Origin: Sphingomonas sp. Leaf20
GTDB taxonomy: Bacteria > Pseudomonadota > Alphaproteobacteria > Sphingomonadales > Sphingomonadaceae
Direction: 5' to 3'
DNA: 64,000 nt
Assembly: GCF_001421535.1 (NCBI RefSeq)
Contig: NZ_LMKN01000008.1
Span: forward strand, 473,952 to 537,951
Shown: piece by piece, positions 1-10,686 of the stretch
How positions within the stretch are numbered: the first letter of the stretch is position 1
Layout of the letters: the number at the start of each line of letters is the position of its first letter
Position numbers and translations under genes: made by a program
The notes under the pieces: generated by a model
The model's input: only the letters and a program-made list of their open reading frames with translations
What the model was told of the DNA's origin: nothing
Database searches by the model: none

Positions 1-29
1 GGGGAGAGGGAGAAGACAAGGATTTCCTT

Positions 30-1013
30 ATGAAGATCGGACTGATCGGCCTCGGCCGGATGGGCGGCAACATCGCGCGCCGGTTGATGAAGAACGGCCA
101 TGAGGTCGTCGCGTTCGATCGCGATGCGGAGGCGGTGAAGAAGCTCGCGGCGGACGGTGCGATCGGCGCGGACTCGCTCGACGACATGCGCGGCAAGCTC
201 GACACGCCGGCGATCTGGTGGGTGATGGTACCCGCGGGCGAGCCGACCGAGCAAACCGTCCAGGCGATCGCCGAGAAGGCCGCCGAGGGCGACATCATCA
301 TCGACGGCGGCAACAGCTTCTACAAGGACGACGTCCGCCGCGCGAAGGAACTCGCCGAAAAGGGCATCCGCTATGTCGACGTCGGCACGTCGGGCGGTGT
401 CTGGGGTCTCGACCGCGGCTATTGCATGATGATCGGCGGCGAAAAGGCCACGGTCGACTATCTCGACCCGATCTTCGACACGCTGGCGCCGGGCATGGGC
501 GAGATCGTCCGCACGCCGGGCCGCATCGAGGGGCAGGCCGATCCACGCGCGGAAAAGGGCTATATCCACGCCGGCCCTCCGGGTGCCGGGCACTTCGTCA
601 AGATGGTGCATAACGGCATCGAATACGGCCTGATGCAGGCCTATGCCGAGGGCTTCGACATCCTCAAGGGCAAGTCGGGCGAGCATGTCGCGGAGGACCA
701 GCGGTTCGACATCAACCTGACCGATGTCGCCGAAGTGTGGCGTCGCGGCAGCGTGATCTCGTCGTGGCTGCTCGACCTGTCGGCGATCGCGCTGGCCAAG
801 GACGGCACGCTCGAAGGGTTCAGCGGCAGCGTCGCGGATTCGGGCGAGGGCCAGTGGACGATCGACGCGGCGATGGAAGAGAAGGTGCCCGCCAACGTGC
901 TGAGCGCCGCGCTCTACGCACGCTATCGCAGCCGGGTCGACCACACGTTCGGCGACAAGCTGTTGTCGGCGATGCGCTTCGGCTTTGGCGGGCATGTCGA
1001 GATGCCCCAGTGA
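30..1013 (+). CDS. gnd: 6-phosphogluconate dehydrogenase, decarboxylating (short form)
   Basis: Oxidative decarboxylation of 6-phosphogluconate to ribulose 5-phosphate in the cytosolic pentose phosphate pathway. The 327-aa length matches the short (YqeC/GntZ-like) class rather than the ~470-aa class. Seen: N-terminal Rossmann motif GLIGLGRMG at residues 4-12, GTSGG at 119-123, and KMVHN at 191-195 with the catalytic Lys and substrate-binding His-Asn. The second beta strand ends in FDRD, which in this class suggests NAD preference (inference). AAGGA at 18-22 lies 7 bases before the ATG. First gene of a packed operon; its stop overlaps the next gene's GTG start. Confidence 0.95.
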   Translation: MKIGLIGLGRMGGNIARRLMKNGHEVVAFDRDAEAVKKLAADGAIGADSLDDMRGKLDTPAIWWVMVPAGEPTEQTVQAIAEKAAEGDIIIDGGNSFYKDDVRRAKELAEKGIRYVDVGTSGGVWGLDRGYCMMIGGEKATVDYLDPIFDTLAPGMGEIVRTPGRIEGQADPRAEKGYIHAGPPGAGHFVKMVHNGIEYGLMQAYAEGFDILKGKSGEHVAEDQRFDINLTDVAEVWRRGSVISSWLLDLSAIALAKDGTLEGFSGSVADSGEGQWTIDAAMEEKVPANVLSAALYARYRSRVDHTFGDKLLSAMRFGFGGHVEMPQ

Positions 1014-1831
1014 ACGGGCAAGTGAGCATCAAGCTGCTCGTCTCCGATGTCGATGGCACGCTTGTCGACAAGGACAAGAAGGTCGCACCCGCGACCGTCG
1101 ATGCGGTCAAGCGGCTGAAGGCGGCGGGCCTCGGCTTCACGATCATCAGCGCGCGGCCGCGCTCGGGAATGATGCCGATCGCCGAGCTGCTCGGCATCGA
1201 CGAGCCGATGGGCGCGTTCAACGGCGGGATCGTCTTCAAGCGCGACGGCACGGTGATCGAGCATCACATGGTCGACATCGACGTCGTGCGCGGCGCGATG
1301 GAGATCATCGGTGACGCGCCGGTCGATACCTGGATCTTCGCCGACGACATCTGGTATGCCAGCACCGATCAGGGCAGCCATGTGGACAGCGAGCGCAAGG
1401 CCTCGGCGCAGGATCCGGTGATCGTCGCCGACTTCACCGACCTGCTCGCCAGGGCGGACAAGGTGACGTTCGTCAGCGACGACGAGGAGCTGCTGCGCGA
1501 CCTGCACGCCAGGGTCGCGGCCAAGTTCGAGGCGCAGGCGACGATCGTCCAGAGCCAGACCTATTATCTCGACATCACGCCCGTCGCGGGCAACAAGGGC
1601 AGCGGGATCGAGGAACTCGCGGACGCGTTCGGCATCAGCCTGACGCAGACCGCGGCGATCGGCGACCAGGCGAACGACATCGCGATGCTCAAGCGGGCCA
1701 GGCTGGCGATCGCGATGGGCAATGCGCCGCAGTCCGTCCGCGACGTCGCGCACGAAATCACCACCGCGAACGATGCCGACGGTGTCGCGCATGCGATCGA
1801 CACGTTTATCCTGACTGGAGTTTCCGCATGA
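1010..1831 (+). CDS. HAD-IIB (Cof-like) sugar-phosphate phosphatase
   Basis: Haloacid dehalogenase-type hydrolase of 273 aa in the Cof/YbiV group, which usually removes phosphate from sugar phosphates. Motif I is SDVDGT with D13 and D15; motif IV is GDQAND at residues 218-223, the usual Mg-binding aspartates. I chose GTG 1010 because it overlaps the gnd stop as GTGA; GTG 1022 is a close alternative. Its place between gnd and a phosphomannomutase suggests a sugar-phosphate substrate, perhaps a pentose phosphate intermediate, but specificity cannot be read from the sequence. Confidence 0.85.
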   Translation: MNGQVSIKLLVSDVDGTLVDKDKKVAPATVDAVKRLKAAGLGFTIISARPRSGMMPIAELLGIDEPMGAFNGGIVFKRDGTVIEHHMVDIDVVRGAMEIIGDAPVDTWIFADDIWYASTDQGSHVDSERKASAQDPVIVADFTDLLARADKVTFVSDDEELLRDLHARVAAKFEAQATIVQSQTYYLDITPVAGNKGSGIEELADAFGISLTQTAAIGDQANDIAMLKRARLAIAMGNAPQSVRDVAHEITTANDADGVAHAIDTFILTGVSA

Positions 1832-2571
1832 AAGAGTTGGTTGCCTTTGACCTCGATGGCACGCTGGCCGAAAGCAAGCAGCCCTTGCAGGAGCCGATGG
1901 GCGAGGCGCTGGCGAACCTGCTCGAGGTCGCGCATGTCGCGGTGATCTCGGGCGGCGACTGGCCGCAGTTCGAAAAGCAGGTCGCGAGCCGGCTGCCCGA
2001 GCGCGCCGATCGCACCAAGCTGTGGCTGATGCCGACGACCGGCACCAAGCTGTACCGGTTCGACGACGCCTGGCGTGCGGTGTATGCCGAGCTGTTCGAG
2101 GAAGACGAGAAGCAGAAGATCCTCAAGGCGTTCGACGAGTCGCTCGAGGCGACCGGGTTCGTGCCCGAGCAGACCTGGGGCGAGCGGATCGAGGATCGCG
2201 GCAGCCAGATCACCTTCTCCGCGCTCGGCCAGGAAGCGCCGATCGACGCCAAGCACAGCTGGGATCCCGACTTCGCCAAGCGCAAGGTGATCCAGGCCGA
2301 TCTGCGCCAGCGTCTGCCGGGTCTGTCGATCAACATGGGCGGCGCGACCTCGATCGACATCACGCGCGAGGGTGTCGACAAGGCGTATGGCCTCAAGAAG
2401 CTCAACGAGGCGAGCGGCATCGCGCTCGACAAGATGATGTTCATCGGCGACGCGATCTTCCCGGGCGGTAACGACTATCCGGCCGAGCAGCTCGGGCTCG
2501 ACGTCGTGAAGGTCAAGAATGTCGATGGCACGCTGGCGGCGATCGCCGGGATCGTCGCATGCCTGAAGTGA
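1828..2571 (+). CDS. HAD-type phosphomannomutase (eukaryotic-like PMM family)
   Basis: 247 aa, the usual size of HAD-fold phosphomannomutase (PF03332), which interconverts mannose 6-phosphate and mannose 1-phosphate for GDP-mannose synthesis. Seen: FDLDGT near residue 10 with both catalytic aspartates, ISGGDW near 37, a substrate-binding stretch MGGATSIDITREG near 172, and GDAIFPGGNDYP near 213. This family is commoner in eukaryotes than the alpha-D-phosphohexomutase ManB/AlgC. ATG overlaps the previous stop (ATGA), so the two HAD genes are probably translationally coupled. Confidence 0.85.
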   Translation: MKELVAFDLDGTLAESKQPLQEPMGEALANLLEVAHVAVISGGDWPQFEKQVASRLPERADRTKLWLMPTTGTKLYRFDDAWRAVYAELFEEDEKQKILKAFDESLEATGFVPEQTWGERIEDRGSQITFSALGQEAPIDAKHSWDPDFAKRKVIQADLRQRLPGLSINMGGATSIDITREGVDKAYGLKKLNEASGIALDKMMFIGDAIFPGGNDYPAEQLGLDVVKVKNVDGTLAAIAGIVACLK

Positions 2572-2575
2572 CGGC

Positions 2576-3031
2576 ATGAGCGTCGCGTTTCGCCGCGAAA
2601 GCGACGAGGAACATCTCGAACCGAAGTTCGAACAGCCGATCGCGCCGGGACCCAATCTGGTCACGGCGCGCGGCCTTGCGCTGATCGGCGAGCAGGTGGT
2701 CGCGATCGAGGCGGCCGTCGCGGCCGAGACCGACGAGGAAGCACGCAAGGTGCTGTTGCGTGACCTGCGCTACTGGCATACGCGCCAGACCACCGCCGAG
2801 CTCGCGCCCGAACCAGAAGAGGGTGAGGTCGGGATCGGGTCGCGTGTCCGGATCCGGATGAACGGGGCCGAGCGGGTGATCGCGATCGTCGGCGGTGACG
2901 AGGCGGAGCCGGGGGAAGACCGGCTGGCGTTTTCGGCCCCGCTCGCGCGCGCACTGATGGGCGCTGCGGTGGGCGAGACGGTCGCGTTTGCCGGCAAGGC
3001 GGATGCGATCGACATTCTGGAGATCGTGTAA
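2576..3031 (+). CDS. GreA/GreB-family transcription elongation factor-like protein
   Basis: 151 aa. The C-terminal half (about residues 85-150) matches the FKBP-like GreA/GreB C-terminal domain: IGSRVRIRMNGAE, a LAFSAPLARALMG stretch, VGETVAF and IDILEI. The N-terminal part (30-80) is helical and could form the antiparallel coiled coil inserted in the RNA polymerase secondary channel. The acidic tip motif of true GreA (D-x-SENAEY) is absent; the tip region reads ETDEEARK. It may therefore be a Gre-like factor with altered or no cleavage-stimulating activity. It lies 4 bases after the phosphomannomutase gene. Confidence 0.75.
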   Translation: MSVAFRRESDEEHLEPKFEQPIAPGPNLVTARGLALIGEQVVAIEAAVAAETDEEARKVLLRDLRYWHTRQTTAELAPEPEEGEVGIGSRVRIRMNGAERVIAIVGGDEAEPGEDRLAFSAPLARALMGAAVGETVAFAGKADAIDILEIV

Positions 3032-3213
3032 TGGCTGAGGCGAAATTCGAACGGCATCGCCAGCCCTGGACTCAGGACGAGATCCAGAAGCTGCATACGT
3101 TCGCCAAGAAGGGCATGGCGCTGAAGGCGATCGCCAAGGCGCTGACGCGGAGCGAGGAATCGGTGAAGACGCGCGCGAAGGAAGATTCGCTGAATATTGC
3201 GAAGCTGCGGTAA
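3031..3213 (+). CDS. Small SANT/Myb-like helix-turn-helix protein
   Basis: 60 aa, basic, beginning at an ATG that shares one base with the previous stop (TAATG). The sequence WTQDEIQKLHTFAKKG followed by KAIAKALTRSEESVKTRAK has the spacing of a three-helix SANT/Myb-like or GcrA-like DNA-binding domain, covering nearly the whole protein. No other domain is present. Probably a small DNA-binding protein cotranscribed with the Gre-like factor. Function unknown; the fold call is by eye. Confidence 0.7.
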   Translation: MAEAKFERHRQPWTQDEIQKLHTFAKKGMALKAIAKALTRSEESVKTRAKEDSLNIAKLR

Positions 3214-3219
3214 TCACTC

Positions 3220-3300
3220 GTCATCCTGGACTTGATCCAGGATCCAGAGCCGCCAGTGTCGCCGCTTATGGCTCTGGATCCTGACTTTCGTCAGGATGAC
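3220..3300. repeat. Compound palindromic intergenic repeat (copy 1)
   Basis: The outer arms GTCATCCTG (3220-3228) and CAGGATGAC (3292-3300) are exact inverted repeats. Inside, GGATCCAGAGCC (3240-3251) pairs with GGCTCTGGATCC (3270-3281), and the right end forms the small hairpin ATCCTGA-N6-TCAGGAT. Simple 26-bp versions occur at 6767, 13720 and 20055, and a second compound copy at 38897. It begins 7 bases after a stop codon, so it may act as a terminator or mRNA-stabilising hairpin. Confidence 0.85.
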
Positions 3301-3316
3301 GGAAGATTGACCAAAT

Positions 3317-3425
3317 GCACCACCCCGGCGGAGGCCGGGGTCCAATTGGGGAGGTGGGGGTGATGGCGCGCAGCGTGCCTCATTGCCGTCCCCCAATTGG
3401 CCCCCGGCCGTCGCCGGGGTGGTGC
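3317..3425. repeat. Inverted-repeat element, 109 bp
   Basis: GCACCACCCCGGCG (3317-3330) is an exact inverted repeat of CGCCGGGGTGGTGC (3412-3425). Nested within, CCAATTGGGG (3342-3351) pairs with CCCCAATTGG (3391-3400). No reading frame with coding character covers it. It looks like a miniature palindromic intergenic element, unrelated in sequence to the GTCATCCTGA family. Confidence 0.75.
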
Positions 3426-3481
3426 TTTTATCGAGAGCAGGTGGCGCCTATAGGGCTGCTTTCGCGTGCGCTACACCAACC

Positions 3482-3538
3482 CTGTTCTCCCGCGAAGGCA
3501 GGAGCCCAGCCTGGGTCCCCGCCTTCGCGGTAGAACAG
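3482..3538. repeat. Inverted-repeat element upstream of the flavoprotein gene
   Basis: CTGTTCTCCCGCGAAGGC (3482-3499) matches the inverse of GCCTTCGCGGTAGAACAG (3521-3538) at 17 of 18 positions, with a 21-base centre containing CCCAG/CTGGG. With 3220-3300 and 3317-3425 it fills the 367-base gene-free stretch 3214-3580. I see no gene in that gap. The element ends 42 bases before the chosen start of the next gene, so it may lie in that gene's leader or promoter. Confidence 0.7.
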
Positions 3539-3580
3539 TCTTGATTGGCGGCCGCCGACCTAGGCCGCGTGGAGCGATAC

Positions 3581-4753
3581 TTGTCCGACTACGACGCAAT
3601 CATCCTCGGGGCGGGCGCCGCCGGCCTCATGTGCGCTGCCGTCGCCGGACAGCGCGGCCGGAAGATCCTGCTCGTCGATCATGCCGAGCAGGCGGGGAAG
3701 AAGATCCTGATCTCGGGCGGCGGGCGGTGCAATTTCACCAACATGCACACCGCCGCCGACCGCTATATCTCCGCCAATCCGCATTTCGCCAAGTCCGCGC
3801 TTGGCCGCTACACCGCGCAGGATTTCCTCGCGCTCGTCGAGAGCTACGGGATCGCGTGGCACGAAAAGACGCTGGGGCAGCTGTTCTGCGACGGCTCGGC
3901 GAAACAGATCGTCGAGATGCTGCTCGACGAATGCGACAAGGGGCGTGTCGACCTGTCACTCGGGCGCGCGGTCACCGCGGTCGAGCATGGCGATGGCGGC
4001 TACCGCGTGGCGATCGACGGCCGCGCGGTCACCGCGCCCGCGCTGGTGATCGCGACCGGCGGACCGTCGATCCCGAAAATGGGTGCGACCGGCTTTGCCT
4101 ATGATCTCGCGCGGCAATTCGGGTTGAAGGTGGTCGAGCCGCGGCCCGCGCTTGTCCCGCTGACGCTCGGCGGCGACGAGATCCTGTTCCGCGAATTGTC
4201 GGGCGTCGCCGCCGACGTCGTCGCCACGGCCGGCAAGACCGCGTTTCGCGAGGCCGCGCTGTTCACCCACCGCGGGCTGTCGGGCCCGGCGATCCTGCAG
4301 GCGTCGTCCTATTGGCGGCACGGCCAACCCGTGGGCATCGATTTCGTCCCCGACCGCGACGCCGGCTGGCTCCCCGCGGCCAAGCGCACCACGCCGCGCG
4401 CGACGCTGCGCAAACTGCTCGGGGGGACGCTGCCCGACCGGCTCGCGGAGACGCTGAGCGAGCGGCTGGGGATGACGGGGGAGATCTCGACGCTCACCGA
4501 CCGCAAGCTCCAGGACGTCGAGCGCGCGCTAAGTCATTGGCAATTCACGCCAAATGGCAGCGAGGGCTATGCCAAGGCGGAGGTGACGGCGGGGGGAATC
4601 AGCACTGCTGAGCTTTCTTCGCAAACAATGGAAGCCAAACGCGTAAAAAACCTGTATGCGGTCGGCGAAGCGGTCGATGTCACAGGGTGGCTCGGCGGCT
4701 ACAACTTCCAATGGGCATGGGCGAGCGGGTGGGCCGCGGGCCAAGTCCTGTAG
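3581..4753 (+). CDS. HI0933/BaiN-family NAD(P)/FAD-dependent oxidoreductase
   Basis: Flavoprotein of 390 aa. Seen: N-terminal FAD-binding GAGAAG at residues 10-15, the family motif GKKILISGGGRCNFTN, an ATGGPSIPKMGATG stretch, HRGLSGPA, and a C-terminal ending LYAVGEAVDVTGWLGGYNFQWAWASGWAAG typical of the family. The physiological substrate of most bacterial members is unknown. I chose TTG 3581 because GGAG (3570-3573) sits 7 bases upstream and the protein then starts directly with SDYDAIILGAG. TTG 3545 and GTG 3569 are in-frame alternatives. Apparently monocistronic. Confidence 0.85.
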   Translation: MSDYDAIILGAGAAGLMCAAVAGQRGRKILLVDHAEQAGKKILISGGGRCNFTNMHTAADRYISANPHFAKSALGRYTAQDFLALVESYGIAWHEKTLGQLFCDGSAKQIVEMLLDECDKGRVDLSLGRAVTAVEHGDGGYRVAIDGRAVTAPALVIATGGPSIPKMGATGFAYDLARQFGLKVVEPRPALVPLTLGGDEILFRELSGVAADVVATAGKTAFREAALFTHRGLSGPAILQASSYWRHGQPVGIDFVPDRDAGWLPAAKRTTPRATLRKLLGGTLPDRLAETLSERLGMTGEISTLTDRKLQDVERALSHWQFTPNGSEGYAKAEVTAGGISTAELSSQTMEAKRVKNLYAVGEAVDVTGWLGGYNFQWAWASGWAAGQVL

Positions 4754-4810
4754 GGACCACCACGCCAGTGCTTTGCCGTAGCGTCAAGCCGGCCACCAAT
4801 TAGGACGTAC

Positions 4811-6574
4811 ATGCCTTTTTCAAATATTCCGTCGCTTCTTTCCGAAGCGCTCGCCGCGCGTGGCTATACCGCGCTCACCCCCGTCCAGGCGCATGTGATC
4901 GAGGAGAACGCGGTCGGTCGCGACCTGATCGTGTCCGCGCAGACCGGGTCGGGCAAGACCGTCGCGTTCGGTCTGGCGATGGCCGGCGAGCTGCTGGGTG
5001 AAGCGGGTGAGGACGGCGTCCAGCGCCTGCCCGCGCCGCACAAGCCGCTCGTCCTGTGCATCGCACCGACGCGCGAGCTCGCGCTTCAGGTCAGCCGCGA
5101 GCTGATGTGGCTCTATGCCAAGGCGGGTGCGCGCATCTCGACCTGCGTCGGCGGGATGGACGCGTCGAAGGAGCGTCGCAGCCTCGCACACGGTGCGCAT
5201 ATCGTCGTCGGGACGCCTGGCCGTCTGCGCGATCATCTCGAGCGCGGCGCACTCGACCTCTCGGCCCTGAAGGTCGCAGTGCTCGACGAGGCCGACGAGA
5301 TGCTCGACATGGGCTTCCGCGAGGATCTCGAGCAGATCCTCGACGCGTCGCCCGAGCAGCGCCGGACTTTGCTGTTCTCGGCAACGATGCCGCGGCCGAT
5401 CGTTGCGCTCGCCAAGCGCTACCAGCGCGACGCGGTGCGGATCTCGACCGTCGGTGAGGATCGCGGTCATGGCGACATCTCGTACCAGGCCGTCACGGTC
5501 TCGCCGTCCGAGATCGAGCATGCGGTGATCAATCTTCTGCGTTTCCACGAGGCAGAGACGGCGATGCTGTTCTGCGCGACTCGAGATAACGTCCGCCATC
5601 TGCATGCCAGCCTCGTCGAGCGTGGCTTTGCCGCGGTCGCGCTGTCGGGCGAGCATTCGCAGAACGAGCGTAACGCCGCGCTTCAGGCACTGCGCGATCG
5701 CCGTGCGCGTGTCTGCGTCGCGACCGACGTTGCTGCACGCGGGATCGATCTGCCGACGCTGAGCCTCGTCGTGCACGTCGAGCTGCCACGCGATGCCGAG
5801 ACGCTCCAGCATCGCTCGGGTCGTACCGGTCGTGCGGGCAAGAAGGGCACCGCCGTCCTGATCGTGCCGTTCCCGCGCCGCCGTCGCGTCGACATGATGC
5901 TCCGCGGTGCCAAGATCAACGCGGAGTGGGTCAACGCCCCGACCGCCGAGGACATCCGCAAGAACGATCACGAGCGGCTGATCGGCATGCTGTTGCAGCC
6001 CGTCGAGGTCGAGGACGAGGATCGCGCGCTCGCCGTCCGCCTGATGGCCGAGAAGACCCCCGAGGATATCGCTGCGGCGCTGGTGCACATGCACCGCGCG
6101 ACGATGCCGCAGGCCGAGGACCTGATCGACCAGAGCAAGCAGTCGGTCAGCGACGATCGGTCGCAGGGTCCGCGCGCGGGCTTCGAGGACACCGTCTGGT
6201 TCCGCATGGACATCGGTCGTCGCCAGAACGCCGATCCGCGCTGGATCCTGCCGCTGATCTGCCGTCGCGGGCACATCACCAAGTCCGAGATCGGTGCGAT
6301 CCGCATCGGCCCGAACGAGACTGCGTTCGAGATTCCGCGCGCCGTCGCGTCGCGCTTCTCGGCGGCGATCCAGCGTACCGCGCAAGCGGGCGAAGAGGAG
6401 AGCGGCGTCGCGATCGAGGCGATGCAGGGCGCGCCCGAGAGCGGTGCGCGGCATGATGGCGGTGGGCGCAGCAATGCGAGCGGTCCGCGCTCGACGCTGC
6501 ATCGTTCGGCCCCGCGGGGCGGTCCCGCACCGGCGCGCAAGGCGCCGTATCGCGGGAATCGCGAGCGCAGCTGA
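4811..6574 (+). CDS. DEAD-box RNA helicase with DbpA-like RNA-binding domain
   Basis: ATP-dependent RNA helicase of 587 aa, probably acting in ribosome assembly, RNA decay or cold adaptation, like CsdA/DeaD. Motifs: AQTGSGKT (43-50), PTRELA (86-91), TPGR (135-138), DEAD (159-162), SAT (190-192), HRSGRTGR (334-341). Residues about 462-517 (WFRMDIGRRQNADPRW through FEIPRAVASRF) resemble the DbpA RNA-binding domain. The tail is low-complexity, rich in Gly, Arg and Pro, as in many RNA chaperone helicases. Followed by a large inverted repeat. Exact orthology to deaD is not certain. Confidence 0.92.
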   Translation: MPFSNIPSLLSEALAARGYTALTPVQAHVIEENAVGRDLIVSAQTGSGKTVAFGLAMAGELLGEAGEDGVQRLPAPHKPLVLCIAPTRELALQVSRELMWLYAKAGARISTCVGGMDASKERRSLAHGAHIVVGTPGRLRDHLERGALDLSALKVAVLDEADEMLDMGFREDLEQILDASPEQRRTLLFSATMPRPIVALAKRYQRDAVRISTVGEDRGHGDISYQAVTVSPSEIEHAVINLLRFHEAETAMLFCATRDNVRHLHASLVERGFAAVALSGEHSQNERNAALQALRDRRARVCVATDVAARGIDLPTLSLVVHVELPRDAETLQHRSGRTGRAGKKGTAVLIVPFPRRRRVDMMLRGAKINAEWVNAPTAEDIRKNDHERLIGMLLQPVEVEDEDRALAVRLMAEKTPEDIAAALVHMHRATMPQAEDLIDQSKQSVSDDRSQGPRAGFEDTVWFRMDIGRRQNADPRWILPLICRRGHITKSEIGAIRIGPNETAFEIPRAVASRFSAAIQRTAQAGEEESGVAIEAMQGAPESGARHDGGGRSNASGPRSTLHRSAPRGGPAPARKAPYRGNRERS

Positions 6575-6583
6575 GGTGTTGCG

Positions 6584-6707
6584 ATCCTCCCCCGCAAGGG
6601 GGAGGTGTCGCCGAAGGTGACGGAGGGGGCGGACCCGCAACGGCGGTTTGCCTTTACCGCCCCCTCCGTCAGGCTGCGCCTGCCACCTCCCCCTGGCGGG
6701 GGAGGAT
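6584..6707. repeat. Large imperfect inverted repeat downstream of the helicase gene
   Basis: A 124-bp near-symmetric element. The ends ATCCTCCCCCGC and GCGGGGGAGGAT are inverted, and ACGGAGGGGGCGG (6620-6632) mirrors CCGCCCCCTCCGT (6657-6669). The arms also contain GGGGGAGGTGTCG against GCCACCTCCCCC. The whole could fold as one long GC-rich hairpin starting 10 bases after the helicase stop codon. Intergenic elements like this are common in sphingomonad genomes (recalled knowledge, not checked). Confidence 0.75.
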
Positions 6708-6766
6708 CGAGGGGTATCGGCTTTGCGGATTGCGCACGGTGCGCTGGTGCCGCCCCCCCTACCTCC

Positions 6767-6792
6767 GTCATCCTGACTTTCGTCAGGATGAC
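6767..6792. repeat. Palindromic repeat GTCATCCTGA-N6-TCAGGATGAC (copy 2)
   Basis: Exact 10-bp inverted arms around a 6-base centre (CTTTCG). Same family as 3220, 13720, 20055 and 38897. It ends about 20 bases before the start of the YaiI-family gene, so here it lies upstream of a gene as well as downstream of the helicase. Confidence 0.85.
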
Positions 6793-6811
6793 GAGGGGGG
6801 TAGGGCGTGAC

Positions 6812-7285
6812 ATGACCATGACCGACACGCCATCCTCGCTCCGCATCCTCGTCGACGCCGACGCGTGTCCCGTCAAGGACGAGATCTACAAGGTCGCGTG
6901 GCGCCACGAAGTCCCCGTGACGATCGTCGCGAACAGCCATTTCCGCATCCCCGTCCACCCGCTGATCAGCCGCGTCGTCGTCAGCGACGGGTTTGACGCC
7001 GCCGATGACTGGATCGCCGAACAGGCCGATGCGAAGACGGTGGTCGTCACCGCGGACATCCTGCTCGCCGACCGCTGCGTGAAGGCGGGCGCGACCGTGC
7101 TCGCCAATACCGGCAAGCCGTTTACGACGAGTTCGATCGGCGGCGCGATCGCGACGCGTGCGATCATGGCCGATCTGCGCGCGGGCGGCGATGTGATCGG
7201 CGGGCCCGCACCTTTCTCAAAGACCGACCGGTCGAGTTTTCTCTCGGCACTCGATACAGCACTGGTGAAACTCAAAAGAGTATAA
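6812..7285 (+). CDS. YaiI/YqxD family protein (DUF188)
   Basis: 157 aa; DUF188 family, related to PIN/NYN-type nucleases and of unknown function. Conserved stretches seen: ILVDADACPVKDEIYKVA near the N-terminus, GFDAADDWIAEQ, VVTADILLADRCVKAGA, and FSKTDRSSFLSALD near the C-terminus. The aspartates of VDADAC and TADILLADR are plausible metal ligands. Start ATG 6812 is preceded by AGGG at 6802; ATG 6818 is also in frame. The reading frame extends further upstream through the repeat, but that part has no conserved character and was excluded. Confidence 0.9.
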   Translation: MTMTDTPSSLRILVDADACPVKDEIYKVAWRHEVPVTIVANSHFRIPVHPLISRVVVSDGFDAADDWIAEQADAKTVVVTADILLADRCVKAGATVLANTGKPFTTSSIGGAIATRAIMADLRAGGDVIGGPAPFSKTDRSSFLSALDTALVKLKRV

Positions 7286-7334
7286 CCGACGCGGATCACT
7301 CGACTTTGCCGGTTGCACCGGGCAAGCAGGGATT

Positions 7335-10586
<3,252 letters not shown>

Positions 10587-10686
10587 GCGGTGGCGGCGCG
10601 GGGTTCGCCACGAAACCACTTTACCGGTTGCCATCCCGCCCCCCCGGTCGCCATAGGCGGGCGCCATCCGGTCCCTGGAGAGTTTC

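Noticed and set aside
4820..6958. A 712-codon minus-strand frame opposite the DEAD-box helicase
   Set aside because: Same artefact; it even runs through the large inverted repeat, and the plus-strand frame carries every helicase motif.
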